Assembly: GCA_965284365.1 (NCBI GenBank)
Contig: OZ260079.1
Coordinates: 6,324,001-6,388,000, forward strand
From: Phragmitibacter sp965284365
GTDB taxonomy: Bacteria; Verrucomicrobiota; Verrucomicrobiia; Verrucomicrobiales; Verrucomicrobiaceae
Direction of reading: 5' to 3'
DNA length: 64,000 nt
This document shows, one piece after another, positions 61,833 to 64,000 of this stretch (position 1 is its first letter; the number at the start of each line of letters is the position of its first letter). Made by a program: the position numbers and the translations under genes. Under the pieces are notes generated by a model. That model saw nothing but the letters and a program-made list of their open reading frames with translations. It was not told where the DNA came from and did no database searches.

Positions 61833-63098
61833 ATGAAGCCAAAGTACTCCGCCAAACAGATCAGCGTGACAATGCTGACGCTGCTCGTGGCAGGTCATTC
61901 AGCGGCATTCGCTTTGAAGGTGGAGTCAAACTTCGAGGGCGGGTCAGTACGGAATGTCGAAATCAATGTTCCCAACCAAACCGTGCGTTTCATGCCGGGT
62001 GGCGATCCCGCCCGTGGCTGGCCTTGCTGGTGGCAGTTTCGCATCAGCGGAATTCAAGCCGGGAAAGAACTCAAGCTGGAATTGCAAGGCTCGGACCTTC
62101 CCATGCCGCAGGCCAATGGGCAGCCTTCCGGCAGGCCCCTGTCTGCAATTTGGGCGATGCCGGAACGCGCGGCTTACTCAGAAGACGGCACCACCTGGCT
62201 TCAGACCAAACCAGGGCAACTGCGGGATGGACGAATGATCTATACCCTCAAAACCGATGCGAGTTCTCTGCTGGTCGCCTGGGGTCCGCCTTACACACCG
62301 AGTCAAGCAGCGGCCATGGTATCACGTCTGGGTAAGGATCACTCAACTGCCGCCATTGCGGGTGAACTCTGCAAATCCCGTGAAGGTCGCGATGTGCCGA
62401 TGTTGCGAGTCCACGAAGGAGAACTCGCACCAAGCCAACGTTTCGGCGTCTGGGTGCAGGCGCGTCAGCATGCCTGGGAGTCGGGTGCGAGCTGGGTCTG
62501 CGAAGGGTTCACCGAATGGGTGCTTAGCGATGCGCCGGAAGCGGTCTGGCTGAGGCAACATGGTGAAATTTTTATCGTCCCCATCATGGATATCGACAAC
62601 ACGGCCACCGGTAACGGTGGCAAGGAAGCGCTGCCCCAGGATCATAATCGCGACTGGACCGAGAAGCCCAATTGGAACGAAGTGGGGGCGGCCCAACGTC
62701 ATATCAAGGCACTCACCGTGGAGGGGCGCATGGACGTCTTTCTGGATCTGCACAATCCGGCCGCGAACGATCTTAAGGCGTTCTTCTTTGCCGGACCTCG
62801 CGAGAGCCTCACGGAGAAAGCTCGTGGAAATCGTGATCAATTCGTGAAAATCGCAAAAACTTACATCTCCCCCGCCATGCCCATGCTGGAAGAACCCAAG
62901 CTCACCGGACCAAAGTATCATCCCCTCTGGCAACAAATCAGCGGCAACTGGGTGCAGGCCCATGGCAATCCCCACACCATGGCCATCTGCCTGGAAACTC
63001 CCTGGAATACGGAGCGAAGCAATGTGAAAGGTTACAAAGCTGTGGGTGCCGGCCTCGGCAAAGCGGTGCACGCCTATCTGCTGGCGAAGCCCAGATAG
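61833..63098 (+). CDS. Secreted M14-family zinc carboxypeptidase
   Basis: 421 residues from the ATG at 61833. Signal peptide KQISVTMLTLLVAGHSAAFA. Residues about 30-150 form a beta-sandwich pro- or sugar-binding domain. The M14 catalytic domain has ARQHAWESGASW (His213 and Glu216 as zinc ligands), DHNRDW with Arg273 for substrate, DLHNP with His307 as third zinc ligand, and CLETPWN with Glu388 as the likely general base. These are the full set for an active carboxypeptidase that trims peptides, possibly from peptidoglycan or glycoprotein. It is divergent from the sulfatase, 95 bases away. Confidence 0.9.
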   Translation: MKPKYSAKQISVTMLTLLVAGHSAAFALKVESNFEGGSVRNVEINVPNQTVRFMPGGDPARGWPCWWQFRISGIQAGKELKLELQGSDLPMPQANGQPSGRPLSAIWAMPERAAYSEDGTTWLQTKPGQLRDGRMIYTLKTDASSLLVAWGPPYTPSQAAAMVSRLGKDHSTAAIAGELCKSREGRDVPMLRVHEGELAPSQRFGVWVQARQHAWESGASWVCEGFTEWVLSDAPEAVWLRQHGEIFIVPIMDIDNTATGNGGKEALPQDHNRDWTEKPNWNEVGAAQRHIKALTVEGRMDVFLDLHNPAANDLKAFFFAGPRESLTEKARGNRDQFVKIAKTYISPAMPMLEEPKLTGPKYHPLWQQISGNWVQAHGNPHTMAICLETPWNTERSNVKGYKAVGAGLGKAVHAYLLAKPR

Positions 63099-63103
63099 GC
63101 GTC

Positions 63104-64000
63104 TCACTTCTTGACAGGCCGCAGCACCATCTTGCGGTAGTCAATGTCGCTGTGATCACCCTGGAGCAGGATAGGGCCTGGTAGTGAGTCGTCACTGGTC
63201 AAGGCGCCCCCGGTGCAACCCATAGCCGGTTCGTTATCAATGACGGTTTGGCCATTCAAGACAACGGTAATGTGATGATCCACCAAGGTGAGTTCCACCG
63301 TCTGCCACTCACCAGCAGGTTTCTCAGCAGCGATCGCCGGGGTGATGCGGCTGTAGAGCGCACCCATGTTGTGTGAGTCGAGCGGCTTGCCAAAAGTCTC
63401 AGCCATCTGGATTTCATACACGCCACGCAGATAGATGCCGCTGTTGCTTTCCGGGAGCGCACGCACCTCCGTCGTGAGTTTGAAGTCTTCGAACTCCGCT
63501 GTTGTGCGCAGATTACCAAAGCGCTGACCTTTGATCTTTGTGACACGGTTCGAGAGGATGCCATCCTTGACGCTCCATCCATGGGGGGCGTCTTTCTCAG
63601 CGATGATCCAGCCGTCCAGACTGGAAGCTGCAATGAGGTTAATCGGCTCGCCAAAGGTCACCTTGCTGAGATCAGGCCGGGGCGGCAAGGGAGCGAGGCG
63701 CTTTGCGTGGGAGAGCCCTTTTTCGATCTCGACTCCCTTATCTGAAAGGGTGAGAGACCGGACGGTCAGCCCGACTTTGGCGAGAGTCACCGTCAGGGTC
63801 TGCTGGGCGTCGCCATTATTTTTGGGAACGCTGCATTGGATAGTTAGGACTCTGTCCTGGACTGAAACTTTCTGCGCTGGAAGCACGCTACCCCGCCCCC
63901 ACAGGATGTTAGCTGACAATTCCCCATCTTTATCCTCGTCGATTCCGAGCCATCCGGCTTGACCAGCGGGCGTTGTCAAACCCCAGCGGCCGACGAAGGG
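63104..64000 (-). CDS. DUF1080 protein, N-terminus outside window
   Basis: The frame is open to base 64000, so the 5' end is missing. The visible 298 residues end in the DUF1080 domain (3-keto-disaccharide hydrolase-like sandwich): WSVKDGILSNRVTKIKGQRF, LTTEVRALPESNSGIYLRG, YEIQMAETFGKPLD, WQTVELTLVDHHITVVLNG and PILLQGDHSDIDYRKMVLR. A beta-rich domain with DEDKDGELSANILWGRG lies before it. PVC genomes hold dozens of such secreted proteins; the DUF1080 fold is a jelly roll related to glycan binding and hydrolysis. It converges on the carboxypeptidase with five bases between stops. Confidence 0.85.
   Translation of the reverse strand, partial: PFVGRWGLTTPAGQAGWLGIDEDKDGELSANILWGRGSVLPAQKVSVQDRVLTIQCSVPKNNGDAQQTLTVTLAKVGLTVRSLTLSDKGVEIEKGLSHAKRLAPLPPRPDLSKVTFGEPINLIAASSLDGWIIAEKDAPHGWSVKDGILSNRVTKIKGQRFGNLRTTAEFEDFKLTTEVRALPESNSGIYLRGVYEIQMAETFGKPLDSHNMGALYSRITPAIAAEKPAGEWQTVELTLVDHHITVVLNGQTVIDNEPAMGCTGGALTSDDSLPGPILLQGDHSDIDYRKMVLRPVKK

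Overview
The window looks like chromosome from the PVC superphylum, most likely Verrucomicrobiota. The markers are paired DUF1501 and cytochrome/DUF1549/DUF1553 genes, several secreted sulfatases, a PEP-CTERM protein, DUF1080 and GHL10 proteins, and many secreted glycan-active enzymes, four of them or their partners with Tat signals. Every call was made by reading the sequence. No database search was run. I see no rRNA, no convincing tRNA and no CRISPR array.

Layout. 1-5,000 (minus strand): a PAS sensor kinase cut by the window edge with an RsbQ-type hydrolase, an ECF sigma factor with a probable anti-sigma factor, dihydroneopterin aldolase, a GHL10 hydrolase and a Dabb protein. 5,070-7,140: glucose-6-phosphate isomerase and a membrane protein. 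7,140-15,090 is accessory DNA: hairpin-rich repeats, an attC-like site followed by small plus-strand ORFs, copies of a REP-like repeat in both orientations around a TIR-domain gene, a Fur-like gene lacking its metal-binding half, and a duplicated structured element. 15,090-23,400: two sialidase-like propellers, a CPA2 antiporter, a GNAT, a glycine-zipper protein, a DUF3494 ice-binding PEP-CTERM protein and a Gfo/Idh/MocA oxidoreductase. 23,750-28,970: two large convergent sensor kinases. 29,230-33,840: a three-gene secreted glycan operon whose junctions are 4-bp ATGA overlaps. 34,135-36,045: a GH108-like plus amidase lysin with a helical partner. 36,375-43,800: Tat-exported phosphohydrolases, an arylsulfatase, an outer-membrane barrel and a GH71/99-like protein. 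43,860-50,770: a histone-tail-like protein, SDR, DUF72, a KefB-type antiporter, a fatty-acid desaturase and lipoproteins. 50,786-57,375: response regulator, a giant kinase-cytochrome ORF and DUF1501. 57,419-64,000: a glycan hydrolase, sulfatase, M14 peptidase and DUF1080.

Much of the content fits a bacterium that degrades sulfated or complex polysaccharides and glycopeptides outside the cytoplasm and senses its surroundings through many kinases. The most unusual item is the 1,443-residue ORF at 52,253-56,584. It joins a complete-looking sensor histidine kinase, with an altered ATP-binding G1 box, in frame to a secreted planctomycete-type cytochrome/DUF1549/DUF1553 protein. A signal-peptide-like segment, which could start at an internal GTG, lies exactly at the joint. 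Other leads are the orphan TIR protein, the covarying duplicated hairpin element near 14.7 kb and the RsbQ/PAS-kinase pair.
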